Positions 1-12,969 of a stretch of 64,000 bases of DNA are shown here, one piece after another. Origin of the DNA: Chryseobacterium jejuense. Its GTDB lineage: Bacteria; Bacteroidota; Bacteroidia; Flavobacteriales; Weeksellaceae. Below the pieces are notes generated by a model that was not told the origin of the DNA, ran no database searches, and worked only from the letters and a program-made list of their open reading frames with translations. Both the position numbers and the translations under genes were made by a program. The stretch covers positions 62,001 to 126,000 of the forward strand of contig NZ_FNEG01000003.1 in assembly GCF_900100075.1 (NCBI RefSeq), written 5' to 3'. Each line of letters opens with the position of its first letter. Within the stretch, counting starts at the first letter, position 1.

Positions 1-1211
1 CCTGCTAGGAACATTAGGTCCCAAGGTTTATAAGTGATTTTCTCAACTGCAAAATAGTTGGATTGATTGTTGGTGTTATTAAAGTATGAACCATCGTATA
101 AAGGCCTTAAGACAGGTTCTTCTGTGATTTTTACACTTTTATAGCGATAATTGGTAATGGTAGATTGAGATTGCTGGATTTCAACCCCAAATTCCGTCTG
201 GCTTTTGAAATACTCCCACTCCTTATTAAATTCAAATACGGATCTTAGACCATAATTAGAAAAAGATGAGGTTTCATTAGCTCCGGCAGCAATTCTTTCC
301 CCTGTTGTACCTGTATAGAAAACGGTGGTGTTATTTTTGAAATTGGGAGTAATCTTCCAGATATGTCCGATTCCTACCCTTGAAGTAACAAATTTTGTTT
401 TCGCCCCACGTCTGATGTAGGCAAAGTTTCCATTATCAATCCCATTATAATAATCATCATAGGAAATCTGGCCGGAAACCTGTTCCAATGAATTACCATG
501 AGAAGCCAATAATGTTATCTTCTGACTGGAATTAAGCTTAAACTCTCCATTGATATTATAAAAGTTTTTAATACTTTTTCCATGAGGACGATATCCGTCA
601 CTTCCAATATGTCCATAGTTGGCTGTAATGGAATGATTATCTCCCACACTTGTTGCAGAAGTAGAACTTTGAAATAATCCGAAAGAACCAGTCATAAACT
701 GTTCTGAAACAGAATTTCCTTTTTTACTTTCCGGCTGCATATACAACCGTACAGCACCTCCGGCACCTCCGCCGTATAATGTTGCCGCAGGACCCTTAAT
801 AACTTCTATACGATTGACCAGTCCGAAATTGACATCATCCAACACCGTAACACCATCAGCTCCGGTAAGCGGAATATTGTTGAGATACATTTTGATCCCC
901 CAGTTGTTAAATTTTTGATCATTTCCATAGCCTCGGATGACAATTCTTTGTCCACCCAGCTGGGTTCTTTTTTCTACCTGAACTCCCGCCATAGTATTAA
1001 GGCTTTGTTCTATAAAGGCAGGATTATTACGATTGATTTCATACTCAGAAATGATTTCTGTAGATTGTGCGTGTTTTTTAAATTCTTCCCTTTCTTTTAT
1101 AACTTTTGATCTTGCATGGATAGCCACTTCATCAATATGATTTTCATTTTCCTGGGCATTAGCAAAAGCGATGGTTGATAAAGAAAGAGCAAGGATGTAG
1201 ATTTTTTTCAT
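1..1211 (-). CDS. TonB-dependent receptor, C-terminus beyond window edge
   Basis: Outer-membrane receptor that takes up a ligand using TonB energy; ligand unknown. The gene runs off the left edge, leaving about 403 residues. It begins with a signal peptide (MKKIYILALSLSTIAFANAQ), then a TonB-box-like DEVAI, then a plug domain with QLGGQRIVIRGYG and the typical NRIEVIKGPAATLYGGGAGG. After that comes barrel-like sequence. There is no carboxypeptidase-like leader domain, so it is not of the SusC type. The plug style resembles siderophore or other small-ligand receptors. A -7 box (TATGTTTG on the minus strand, 1231-1238) lies 20 nt before the start. Confidence 0.88.
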   Translation of the reverse strand, partial: MKKIYILALSLSTIAFANAQENENHIDEVAIHARSKVIKEREEFKKHAQSTEIISEYEINRNNPAFIEQSLNTMAGVQVEKRTQLGGQRIVIRGYGNDQKFNNWGIKMYLNNIPLTGADGVTVLDDVNFGLVNRIEVIKGPAATLYGGGAGGAVRLYMQPESKKGNSVSEQFMTGSFGLFQSSTSATSVGDNHSITANYGHIGSDGYRPHGKSIKNFYNINGEFKLNSSQKITLLASHGNSLEQVSGQISYDDYYNGIDNGNFAYIRRGAKTKFVTSRVGIGHIWKITPNFKNNTTVFYTGTTGERIAAGANETSSFSNYGLRSVFEFNKEWEYFKSQTEFGVEIQQSQSTITNYRYKSVKITEEPVLRPLYDGSYFNNTNNQSNYFAVEKITYKPWDLMFLA

Positions 1212-1230
1212 TAAGACAGTCTGTTTTTTA

Positions 1231-1238
1231 CAAACATA
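1231..1238 (-). promoter_or_regulatory. Candidate -7 box for the TonB receptor
   Basis: Minus-strand TATGTTTG matches the Bacteroidota TAnnTTTG box and sits 20 nt upstream of the receptor start. I see no clear TTG at -33. Confidence 0.35.
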
Positions 1239-1450
1239 TTGAAAAAATGGGAAATCTGAAATGAGTATTGTTTTATTTTTAATATTTAGATGGAGTATTG
1301 ATAATTCGATCTGCGTATTGACGAATTCTATTTAAAATGATTTGATTTTTATTTGAGTTATCCTAAAATAAGAGTGAATAGTTGTGATGCTATTTTTAAT
1401 GTTTATACAGTATTTTAGGGATTCTTAATTTAGGTGGGACCTTTCAATAA

Positions 1451-1479
1451 AAAAGCCTCTCACGGGGTGAGAGGCTTTT
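1451..1479 (-). terminator. Strong hairpin terminator after the lipoprotein gene
   Basis: A perfect 13-bp stem (1451-1463 with 1467-1479) with a GGG loop on the + strand. Read on the minus strand it ends in a T-run just after the stop codon of the lipoprotein gene. Confidence 0.85.
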
Positions 1480-1485
1480 ATTTAT

Positions 1486-2775
1486 TTATTTATTTAATAT
1501 TTCCACTATTACATTCACAGGTGGATCTAAATAGTAATTGTTGATCGCATAAGCATTTGTTGAACTTAAAGAAACAATCTTATTTCCATAGCTAAATACT
1601 TTAAAAGGATATCTTTCGGTACTGATTGAATTGACTTTTGCATAACTGTTTAGATTATAAAGTTCAATACTTTTTTTATCAGTTCCGGCAATGATATTGT
1701 TGGTGTCAAAATCAAAGCTTGTTAATCCTGAATTTCCTCTAGGAAGATTTCCTGTAAAAACTAAATTACTATCGTATATAGCACCTTCTATAGCTGTTAA
1801 GAATCCATTCCCTCCTGGCAAAGCTTCAAATATTTTATGATTTAAAGGATGATCACCATGGTATTTATCTTCAAATCTATTGACAAATGTTCCATCTGCA
1901 TTATAATTAAAGCGAACTAGATTAGTTGGGCTTATACCTGTCGTAATATAAAAGAAGCTTGAATTAGTGTTGGCTACCTTTTTTATTCTTCCAAATTGAT
2001 AGTTTCCATTTGTTGATACTAATTGTTTAGTTGCTCTGTCGAAACATTTTAAGGATACATTGGAAATGTCTCCTGTTGTTCCATACAACTTGTCATTAGC
2101 CAATACAACACTTGTAACATTGTTTCCAAAGTTAATCTGGTCTTTCAATGATAAATCACTTGTATTGTAGATATACACCCATCCGTCATTTCTTGGTACA
2201 TATAATTCCTTTTGTCCTCCAAAAGTACCAAGGAAAGGATAACCTAATGTAGCTCCAGTAGAAATTTCTTTTACAACAGAGCCTGAGGTCACATCATACT
2301 TCATGATGTTTCCATTGTCTCCAAATATAAACATATTTCCATTGTCTGAATCAAACAAGGCATCTGTAGGCCGGATATTAAGTAATTTAATACCCGGTCT
2401 TTTATAGGTGACAATATTACTCTTTACACTTTGCCCATTAGTGGTATATCCGGTTATTTGATAATCCAGATAAGAAGTATATGGAATATTGTTATCAATT
2501 TTTACAAATGTATTTCCTACTTCCTGGTTTAATGATCCTTGGGTTCCATTTTCAGAAGTTTTTCTTGAAAATTGAAAACTTTGGTACGTATTTTTACCAG
2601 TGGTAGTCCATTCCAGTTTTAATGTGTTTTCATCAACCACCACTACTTCCTTTAGAATTATTTTTTCTTCCGGTGTAACTGGCTGTGGTATGATGATAAC
2701 TTCATCAGAATTGCTTGAACATGAAATAAATAAAGTGAATAAGAAAGATAAAAATCCTATTTTTTTGATATACAT
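1486..2775 (-). CDS. Lipoprotein with FN3-like domain and propeller-like repeats
   Basis: Predicted surface or periplasmic lipoprotein of unknown function, 429 residues from the start chosen here. The N-terminus has a lipobox (FLFTLFISC), giving a lipidated Cys. Residues about 35-125 look like a fibronectin type III domain, followed by repeated short strands of the kind seen in beta-propellers (for example GQKELYVPRNDGWVYIYN). An upstream in-frame ATG at 2802 would place the start inside idh. The ATG at 2775 directly precedes the signal peptide and lies 4 nt after the idh stop, so it is preferred. The tight spacing suggests read-through from idh, although the two functions have no obvious link. 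Confidence 0.7.
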   Translation of the reverse strand: MYIKKIGFLSFLFTLFISCSSNSDEVIIIPQPVTPEEKIILKEVVVVDENTLKLEWTTTGKNTYQSFQFSRKTSENGTQGSLNQEVGNTFVKIDNNIPYTSYLDYQITGYTTNGQSVKSNIVTYKRPGIKLLNIRPTDALFDSDNGNMFIFGDNGNIMKYDVTSGSVVKEISTGATLGYPFLGTFGGQKELYVPRNDGWVYIYNTSDLSLKDQINFGNNVTSVVLANDKLYGTTGDISNVSLKCFDRATKQLVSTNGNYQFGRIKKVANTNSSFFYITTGISPTNLVRFNYNADGTFVNRFEDKYHGDHPLNHKIFEALPGGNGFLTAIEGAIYDSNLVFTGNLPRGNSGLTSFDFDTNNIIAGTDKKSIELYNLNSYAKVNSISTERYPFKVFSYGNKIVSLSSTNAYAINNYYLDPPVNVIVEILNK

Positions 2776-2779
2776 ATTC

Positions 2780-5020
<2,241 letters not shown>

Positions 5021-5031
5021 TTAAAGTCCCA

Positions 5032-5039
5032 CAAATTTA
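5032..5039 (-). promoter_or_regulatory. Candidate -7 box for idh
   Basis: Minus-strand TAAATTTG, a perfect TAnnTTTG match, 36 nt before the idh start. No convincing TTG at -33. Confidence 0.35.
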
Positions 5040-5076
5040 CTAAATATGATTGTTTTTTTAGAAGATTTTTAAATAA

Positions 5077-5101
5077 AAAAAGAAGCAGAAAGCTTCTTTT
5101 T
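5077..5101. terminator. Orphan terminator-like hairpin between divergent genes
   Basis: AAAAAGAAGC (5077-5086) pairs with GCTTCTTTTT (5092-5101) around an AGAAA loop. T-runs on both strands make it look like a bidirectional terminator, but no gene ends here. It may end a short unannotated transcript or act as an insulator. Confidence 0.45.
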
Positions 5102-5292
5102 GATTTTTATATCCGAACAATTGTATATTCTCTGTTCCTTTAAAATTGATATTAAATTCAACTTTGAAGTTTTTAAGAGAGGAAGTTGGGTTGGGAATTG
5201 CATAAAAAACTGATGGCCAGTCTAAAGTGTTTTTATTTTCACTTTAAGATTAATTTAACCTTATATTAGATAGAAAAATTTTCTATTTTGAT

Positions 5293-5300
5293 TAAATTTG
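5293..5300 (+). promoter_or_regulatory. Candidate -7 box for tpx
   Basis: TAAATTTG matches TAnnTTTG, 23 nt before the tpx start. No TTG at the expected -33 position. Confidence 0.35.
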
Positions 5301-5322
5301 AAAAACTAAAAAAATAAATATT

Positions 5323-5826
5323 ATGTCAACGACAATCACTTTAAAAGGAAACGAAGTACACACAATAGGAACATTACCAGCCGTAGGAACCATGGTTAAA
5401 GATTTTGCATTGGTTGATTCAGGACTAAATGTGAAGACTCTTGAGACTTTTGACGGAAAAAAGAAAGTATTCAATATTTTCCCAAGTATTGATACACCTA
5501 CTTGTGCAGCTTCTAGCAGAAAATTCAATGAAGAAGCTTCAAAATTGGATAATACTGTTGTAATCAATGTTTCTAAAGATCTTCCGTTTGCATTAGGAAG
5601 ATTCTGTGCTGCAGAAGGATTAGATAAAGTTGAAACCCTTTCAGACTTCAGAAGCAGCTTTGGTGATGATTATGAGGTAACTATTACAGATTCTCCATTG
5701 AAAGGTTTATTAAGCCGTGCGGTAATTGTTACAGATGAAAACAATAAAGTGGTTTACACTGAACAAGTTTCAGAAATTGCTAACGAACCTAACTATGATG
5801 CAGCATTAGCGGCATTGAACAAATAG
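5323..5826 (+). CDS. tpx: Thiol peroxidase (atypical 2-Cys peroxiredoxin)
   Basis: Reduces H2O2 and alkyl hydroperoxides using thioredoxin. The 167-residue length is standard for Tpx. The peroxidatic Cys61 lies in IDTPTCAAS and the resolving Cys95 in ALGRFCAAEG, the same spacing as in E. coli Tpx. The thioredoxin fold is complete. It stands alone with its own terminator, next to a Crp/Fnr-like regulator gene. Confidence 0.94.
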   Translation: MSTTITLKGNEVHTIGTLPAVGTMVKDFALVDSGLNVKTLETFDGKKKVFNIFPSIDTPTCAASSRKFNEEASKLDNTVVINVSKDLPFALGRFCAAEGLDKVETLSDFRSSFGDDYEVTITDSPLKGLLSRAVIVTDENNKVVYTEQVSEIANEPNYDAALAALNK

Positions 5827-5845
5827 TAGAAATAATATTTGTAAA

Positions 5846-5878
5846 AGTCTTGTGAAACTGATTTGCAAGGCTTTTTTT
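5846..5878 (+). terminator. Terminator after tpx
   Basis: AGTCTTG (5846-5852) pairs with CAAGGCT (5866-5872) with one G-T pair, followed by seven T. Confidence 0.75.
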
Positions 5879-5898
5879 GAATCCAAAAAACACAATAT

Positions 5899-6474
5899 AT
5901 GATGTCAGAACATTACGAAAAATATGGAGAACTCTTTCAGGTAGATCAGGAGCATTTTGATGAATTTTATAGCCTTCTTAAAGATACTAGGCTTTTAAAA
6001 TCAAACTTTTTCTTAAAACAAGGTGACAAGTGTAAGTATCTTGGTTTTATTAAAAAAGGAACGATAAGGAGCTTTTATATCAATGACCAGGGTAGAGAAA
6101 TCAACTTTGGATTCTATTTTGAAAATGAGTTTTTTACAGATTATGAAAGCATACTTTGTGATACTGTATCCAAGATGAATATTCAGGCATTGGAAAATTG
6201 TGAGATTTTACTGTTGAGTAAAGAACAGCTTCAGGCATTATATCAGAAAGAAGCGTATTGGCAGAAATTTGGCAGGGTAATGAGTGAGAAAATTTATCTG
6301 GATGCCAAAAAAAGAATTGATGACCTATTATGTCTTTCTCCAGAAAAAAGGTATTTAAACCTTCTAAACAAACAGCCACTTCTCTTTCAGAAAATAGCAC
6401 AGAAACATATTGCAAGTTATCTGGGAGTCACAGAACAATCATTGAGCAGAATACGGAGCAGGATTGTAAATTAA
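5899..6474 (+). CDS. Crp/Fnr-family transcriptional regulator
   Basis: 191 residues: an N-terminal cyclic-nucleotide-binding-like beta-barrel (about 15-125) and a short C-terminal helix-turn-helix (KHIASYLGVTEQSLSRIRSR, about 168-188). This compact form is common in flavobacteria and usually lacks the cAMP-contact residues, so its ligand is unknown. No Fnr-type Cys cluster is present. The next gene, an alpha/beta hydrolase, starts 67 nt downstream on the same strand and may be its target. The second ATG (5902) is an equally good start. Confidence 0.85.
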   Translation: MMSEHYEKYGELFQVDQEHFDEFYSLLKDTRLLKSNFFLKQGDKCKYLGFIKKGTIRSFYINDQGREINFGFYFENEFFTDYESILCDTVSKMNIQALENCEILLLSKEQLQALYQKEAYWQKFGRVMSEKIYLDAKKRIDDLLCLSPEKRYLNLLNKQPLLFQKIAQKHIASYLGVTEQSLSRIRSRIVN

Positions 6475-6541
6475 CTTAAGTTAACGTCCAACGGTATTTT
6501 AGATTGTAGATTTACATTACTAAACTTTAATATTTAACATC

Positions 6542-7231
6542 ATGGAACAAAAAGATTTAACCATTATTTTGGTACACGGAGCTTGGGGAGACGGATCCCA
6601 CTGGCAATACGTTATCCCTTCTTTAGTAAAAGCTGGGTATAAAGTAAGAAGCGTTCAGAATCCTCTTACGTCACTGCAGGATGATATTGATAAAACAAAA
6701 GATCTTATTGATGCCCAAGAAGGGAAAGTCCTTTTAGTAGGGCATTCTTATGGTGGGGCAGTTATTTCAGGAGCCGGAAACCATGACAAAGTAGCTGGGT
6801 TGGTTTATATTGCCGCTTTTGCGCCTGATGCCGGTGATAGTTTAGGAGCTCTTTTAGGAAGAAGAGAATCTCCGGGTGGAGCAAGTATTTATCCTGATAA
6901 TAAAGGCTTTTTATGGATCAAATATGATGAGTTTAAATCCGCTTTCTGTCAGGATCTTGATGATGAAAAAGCGTTGGTAATGGCATTATCACAAAAGCCG
7001 ATCCATGGACAGTGTTTCGGAGATGCAGCAGGAGAACCGGCATGGAAAACAAAACCAAGTTGGTATCAGATTTCATCGAATGACCATATGATTCCGGCTG
7101 AAACGGAAAAAGAAATGGCAGAACGTATGCAGCCTAAAAAAATCATTACATTGGATGCTGGGCATGCTTCATTAGCTTCACATCCTGAAGAAGTTACGCA
7201 ATTGATTTTAGAGGCAGCATCTTCTCTATAA
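6542..7231 (+). CDS. Alpha/beta hydrolase
   Basis: Soluble hydrolase of 229 residues with the oxyanion motif VHGAWGDGSHW (about 11-21) and nucleophile elbow GHSYGG with Ser69. The acid is probably Asp in SSNDHMIP and the base His in DAGHASLASHPEE near the C-terminus. It resembles the esterase/EstC-like group found beside Crp-type regulators in Bacteroidota; the substrate cannot be read from sequence. No signal peptide. It has its own terminator. Confidence 0.85.
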   Translation: MEQKDLTIILVHGAWGDGSHWQYVIPSLVKAGYKVRSVQNPLTSLQDDIDKTKDLIDAQEGKVLLVGHSYGGAVISGAGNHDKVAGLVYIAAFAPDAGDSLGALLGRRESPGGASIYPDNKGFLWIKYDEFKSAFCQDLDDEKALVMALSQKPIHGQCFGDAAGEPAWKTKPSWYQISSNDHMIPAETEKEMAERMQPKKIITLDAGHASLASHPEEVTQLILEAASSL

Positions 7232-7257
7232 AATATAAATTAATCATAAATACATAT

Positions 7258-7298
7258 AAAGCTCTGGAAAATTTTAAGTATTTTCACAGAGCTTTTTT
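7258..7298 (+). terminator. Terminator after the alpha/beta hydrolase
   Basis: AAAGCTCTG (from 7258) pairs with CAGAGCTTT, with an inner GAAAAT/ATTTTC stem, followed by a T-run. Confidence 0.8.
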
Positions 7299-7315
7299 TA
7301 TGAATAAAGATCAAA

Positions 7316-7663
7316 ATGGTAAAAAGAATCGTAGCCAATATAAAAACGAGTGATCTTACAAAAGGGAATCACTTTTATCAGGATATTTTAGAACTTGATG
7401 TATTGATGGATCATGGCTGGATTAAAACCCTCGGAACTGATGAAGAAGCAAAAGTACAGATCAGCTTTGCAGAACAGGGCGGAAATAATACCGAAGTTCC
7501 GGATTTATCCATTGAAGTAGATAATGTGGATGAAATCTATGATAAAATGAGGCAGGCCGGCTTTGAAATTACCTATGAAATCACCAATGAAGATTGGGGG
7601 GTAAGAAGGTTTTTTGTGAAAGACCCATTCGGAAAAGTAATTAATATTTTATCCCATCAATAA
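7316..7663 (+). CDS. VOC-fold protein (glyoxalase/bleomycin-resistance family)
   Basis: 115 residues, one vicinal-oxygen-chelate domain with two beta-alpha-beta-beta-beta halves. It starts VANIKTSDLTKGNHFYQDIL and ends with the typical FFVKDPFGKVINILSH. Family members are metal-dependent isomerases or dioxygenases, or metal-free drug-binding proteins; the metal ligands are not evident, so the activity is open. First of five VOC proteins in this cluster. Confidence 0.85.
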   Translation: MVKRIVANIKTSDLTKGNHFYQDILELDVLMDHGWIKTLGTDEEAKVQISFAEQGGNNTEVPDLSIEVDNVDEIYDKMRQAGFEITYEITNEDWGVRRFFVKDPFGKVINILSHQ

Positions 7664-7684
7664 ATAAAAGTATAGAATTTTATT

Positions 7685-7777
7685 CAATAGGATCGGACTA
7701 TAATCCTGAGCGTAGTCGAAGGAAGCCCGCTTTCATAAAAAACAAACCATGGTCTGGCTTTAGCCAAAACTTAAAAA
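7685..7777. repeat. Dispersed intergenic repeat, copy 1
   Basis: Shares the core CTATAATCCTGAGC, then TAGTCGAAGGAAGC and CTGGCTTTAGCC, with two further copies around 34.4 and 35.4 kb. Copy 1 is the most diverged. It is not coding. Confidence 0.75.
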
Positions 7778-7804
7778 TAATCCCCCAAAAACCTTAATCA
7801 TATT

Positions 7805-8209
7805 ATGAAAGCAGAACAAATTATTCCTGTCCTCAGAATTTTTGATTATCAAAAAATGCTGGAGTTTTATATTGACTGGCTAGGCTTTGAAATTATCTGG
7901 GAACATCGCTTTGAAGAAAATATGCCTGCTTATATAGAAGTTAAAAAAGACACTATCATTCTTCATTTGAGTGAACATCATGGAGATGCAAGTCCCGGAA
8001 GCAGTATTTTTATCTGGGGTGAAGGTGTTGCGGAATATCATAAAGAACTCATTGATAAAAACTACAAATACAACCGACCGGGACTTGAAAAGACCTTTTA
8101 TGATGCCATTTCTTTCACCGTAAATGATCCGTTTGGAAATAAAATTATTTTCAATGAAAAATTTGATGCAGAAAAGCATAGAATTTTAAAGTTCGATTTG
8201 GTTGATTAA
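7805..8209 (+). CDS. VOC-fold protein, bleomycin-resistance type
   Basis: 134 residues. Opens IIPVLRIFDYQKMLEFYIDW and ends SFTVNDPFGNKIIFNEK, the two hallmarks of a single-chain VOC domain. The charged central region and aromatic motifs (FEIIWEHRFEENMPAYIEV) resemble the group annotated as glyoxalase superfamily / Ble-like drug-binding proteins. Drug binding is not shown by sequence. It precedes the AraC regulator by 35 nt and could be cotranscribed with it. Confidence 0.84.
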   Translation: MKAEQIIPVLRIFDYQKMLEFYIDWLGFEIIWEHRFEENMPAYIEVKKDTIILHLSEHHGDASPGSSIFIWGEGVAEYHKELIDKNYKYNRPGLEKTFYDAISFTVNDPFGNKIIFNEKFDAEKHRILKFDLVD

Positions 8210-8244
8210 TACCATTCATTCAATTTATATAATTTTTTCATATT

Positions 8245-10256
<2,012 letters not shown>

Positions 10257-10342
10257 CAGGCTGTTTTGATGTTTTCATTACTGTGAGCCCAATCATTAAA
10301 ATTTAAGATTAATAATGCTACCTTTACGTTTTAAAAATATAA

Positions 10343-11554
10343 ATGAAGCGTTCAGGAACAGCAGATCTACCTCTTCACTATGGAAAAGTACCACCATGGC
10401 TGTACGAACGTATGTCTATTCTTGGGCTTTCTATTGTTGAAGCAATTCTGACGGATTATGGTAAAGATGAGGTACTCCGAAGGCTGGCTGATCCGTTTTG
10501 GTTTCAAAGTTTTGGAGCCGTTATGGGTATGGACTGGCATTCTTCGGGAATAACCACTTCAGTAATGGGTGCTTTGAAACGTTCTATTAATCCCAATTCT
10601 CAATCACTGGGATTGTATATTTGTGGTGGAAAAGGAAAGTTTTCCAGAGAAACGCCGTCAGAACTTATTCAAATTGCTGAAAAAACTGGTCTCAACGGAA
10701 ATGAGCTGGTAAGAGCCAGTAAGCTATCTGCCAAAGTGGATAATACAGCCATTCAGGATGGATATCAATTGTACCTGCATAATTTTATTCTGTCAGACAA
10801 TGGAAATTGGAGTGTTATTCAGCAAGGAATGCACGATTCCGATGGTACAGCAAGACGTTATCACTGGCATTCTGAAAATATAACTTCATTTGTAGAAGAG
10901 CCTCATACCGGAATTAATGGGATTTCAAGAGGTCGTATTCTGAATCTTACCGATACCGAGGCAGCAGAAAACCGAAAAGGAATTCTGGATATTTCCCACA
11001 CGGATTCTATAGACGTTATGAAAGATTTTTCAAGATTAATCCTTCCTGCCCATCATGACGTTCAGGCTTCCGATGTTGATCTTAAGCGTTTGGGTGCCCT
11101 TTTGTATATGACTCGTGAACAGCAGCCTCAGAATTTTGAGGATTTATTGATGCTGGAGGGAGTTGGACCTAGAACGATGCAGTCTTTAGCATTGGTGAGT
11201 GAGGTTATTCACGGAGCCCCGTCAAGATTTACCGATCCTGCAAGGTTTTCTTTTGCTCATGGAGGAAAAGACGGACATCCATTCCCAGTCCCAATTAATG
11301 TATACGATGAAAGCATCAGTATTCTCAGAAAAGGAATAGAAAAATCAAAATTGGGAAACTCAGACAAACTGAATACTTTACATAAACTTCATCAGATCGT
11401 AGCCAAAGCTGAAAAAGATTTCACTCCGGATTTTGATATTCAGGAAGTCATTGAAGAAGAACGTCAGAATTCATGGCGCTTTGGAGGAAAAACAGTTATG
11501 GGTGATGCTCAAAAGCCGGCTCCTCCAAAACCTATCCAGCTATCTTTATTTTAA
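10343..11554 (+). CDS. DUF763 family protein
   Basis: 403 residues, full length for the family, starting with the diagnostic MKRSGTADLPLHYGKVPPWL. Function of DUF763 is not established. A helix-hairpin-helix-like segment (LMLEGVGPRTMQSLALVSEV, about 269-288) suggests contact with nucleic acid. The C-terminus after about residue 370 is variable and Pro-rich. It sits alone, with neither neighbour closer than about 85 nt. Confidence 0.85.
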   Translation: MKRSGTADLPLHYGKVPPWLYERMSILGLSIVEAILTDYGKDEVLRRLADPFWFQSFGAVMGMDWHSSGITTSVMGALKRSINPNSQSLGLYICGGKGKFSRETPSELIQIAEKTGLNGNELVRASKLSAKVDNTAIQDGYQLYLHNFILSDNGNWSVIQQGMHDSDGTARRYHWHSENITSFVEEPHTGINGISRGRILNLTDTEAAENRKGILDISHTDSIDVMKDFSRLILPAHHDVQASDVDLKRLGALLYMTREQQPQNFEDLLMLEGVGPRTMQSLALVSEVIHGAPSRFTDPARFSFAHGGKDGHPFPVPINVYDESISILRKGIEKSKLGNSDKLNTLHKLHQIVAKAEKDFTPDFDIQEVIEEERQNSWRFGGKTVMGDAQKPAPPKPIQLSLF

Positions 11555-11860
11555 TAGAAAAATATAAACCCTCCCGTATTAAAATACAGACAATACTAAC
11601 TTCCCAAATCTTAATTTTACTTAAATAAATACAAATATCTGTATAACCATTCCCCTCCACTGGAGGGGTGTCAAATCAAAGATTTGACGGGGTGGTTGAC
11701 TCCCATAATCAAACTTCTGTTTAATTATTTACTTTTGTTAAGTTCTCATAAATTCAGTGAAATATATAGTATTGATTCATAATTAAATCATTTTGTTTAA
11801 TAATAATTACCTTTAATCCAATTAAAAATTTTATTTTTAAAGTCTTAAAAAAATGACCAA
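11555..11860. other. Intergenic region with a palindromic repeat
   Basis: No gene in these 306 bases. It contains the double-hairpin repeat at 11652-11688; the rest is AT-rich. Confidence 0.6.
11652..11688. repeat. Double-hairpin intergenic repeat
   Basis: Two adjoining stems: CCCCTCCA with TGGAGGGG (11652-11668), and GTCAAATC with GATTTGAC (11670-11688), enclosed by CCA/TGG ends. Elements of this style occur dispersed in flavobacterial genomes; only one copy is in this window. Confidence 0.6.
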
Positions 11861-12451
11861 ATGACTCACAAATCCCTCGAAATATGTTACGATTTTCCGT
11901 TTTTTCTTCAGGAAGAACTTGATGAAATATTTCAGGCCCATGAAAAAAAGACCTTTCAGAAAGGAGATTTTATTCTTGAAGAAGGTAAAATGGCCAACGA
12001 ATACTATATTCTGGATAGCGGACTGGCTCGTTCATTTGTCAATGATTTTAACGGAAATGAAGTGACAACCCATTTTTTCGTAGAGAATGAGGTGATTATT
12101 GAAGTCTTATCCATGTTTCAAAGGATTCCGACACAGGAAAATATTGTGTGTATCACGGATTGTGAATGCTGGAAGCTGGATTACGATACTTTTCAGGAGT
12201 TATTTCATAAAATTCCTAATCTTAGAGAATGGGGAAGAGCGTGGATGTCTAAAGAGCTTTTCGATTATAAGCAAAGGTCCGTAGAAATGTTCACTTTATC
12301 CGCTACCAGAAGATATCTGAACTTGCTGGAGCAGAAATCTAAAGTCATACAATTTGCTCCATTAAAACAGATTGCTTCTTATCTTGGAGTAACAGACACT
12401 TCGCTGAGCAGAATCCGTAAAGAATTAGTCTCTCATCCCAAGAAAATTTAA
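11861..12451 (+). CDS. Crp/Fnr-family transcriptional regulator
   Basis: 196 residues: a cyclic-nucleotide-binding-like barrel (about 20-130) and a C-terminal helix-turn-helix (KQIASYLGVTDTSLSRIRKE, about 168-187). Same compact architecture as the regulator at 5899, but clearly a different sequence. The VOC gene follows after 77 nt and carries its own -7 box, so this regulator may act on the VOC/DinB genes downstream. Confidence 0.85.
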   Translation: MTHKSLEICYDFPFFLQEELDEIFQAHEKKTFQKGDFILEEGKMANEYYILDSGLARSFVNDFNGNEVTTHFFVENEVIIEVLSMFQRIPTQENIVCITDCECWKLDYDTFQELFHKIPNLREWGRAWMSKELFDYKQRSVEMFTLSATRRYLNLLEQKSKVIQFAPLKQIASYLGVTDTSLSRIRKELVSHPKKI

Positions 12452-12490
12452 ATCTTGCCCTATGGCAAGTAGATTTTCATCACACCTTGG

Positions 12491-12498
12491 TAATTTTG
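12491..12498 (+). promoter_or_regulatory. Candidate -7 box for the VOC gene
   Basis: TAATTTTG matches TAnnTTTG, 30 nt before the chosen ATG at 12529. A small hairpin (CTTGCC/GGCAAG) lies just upstream. Confidence 0.35.
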
Positions 12499-12528
12499 GT
12501 TAAAAGTTTAACGCCAAATTTATACAAA

Positions 12529-12939
12529 ATGAAAATCAATCAGATTTATATCAATTTACCAGTAAAAGACGTACAGAAAACCAGAGAATTCTGGACAACG
12601 CTTGGTTTTTCTATTAACGAGCAGTTTTCGGACGATAAAGCAGTGTGTGTAGTGATGAAAGAAGATCATATCTACACCATGTTTCTGAAAGAAGAGTTTT
12701 TCCAAACCTTTACCAACAGACCTTTTGCCAAGGGAGATACAACACAGGTACTTCTTGCCATTGGGGTAGAAAGTAGAGAACAGGTAGATGAGATGGTAAA
12801 AACAGCCATTGAAAATGGAGGTTCTAAATACAGCGAGCCTATGGACCACGGTTGGATGTATCAAAGTGCTTTTGCTGATTTAAACGGACATCAGTGGGAA
12901 GTAATGTATGCAGATGCTTCCCAGATCCCTACAGAATAA
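12529..12939 (+). CDS. VOC-fold protein
   Basis: 136 residues from the ATG at 12529; the domain starts at once with MKINQIYINLPVKDVQKTRE. An earlier in-frame alternative start at 12487 would overlap the promoter box. The C-terminus (AFADLNGHQWEVMYAD) matches the VOC group annotated as extradiol-dioxygenase or glyoxalase-like. The catalytic role is not deducible. Followed after 30 nt by a DinB gene. Confidence 0.84.
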   Translation: MKINQIYINLPVKDVQKTREFWTTLGFSINEQFSDDKAVCVVMKEDHIYTMFLKEEFFQTFTNRPFAKGDTTQVLLAIGVESREQVDEMVKTAIENGGSKYSEPMDHGWMYQSAFADLNGHQWEVMYADASQIPTE

Positions 12940-12969
12940 TTCATCACTTATCAATATCACCTCAAAAAT

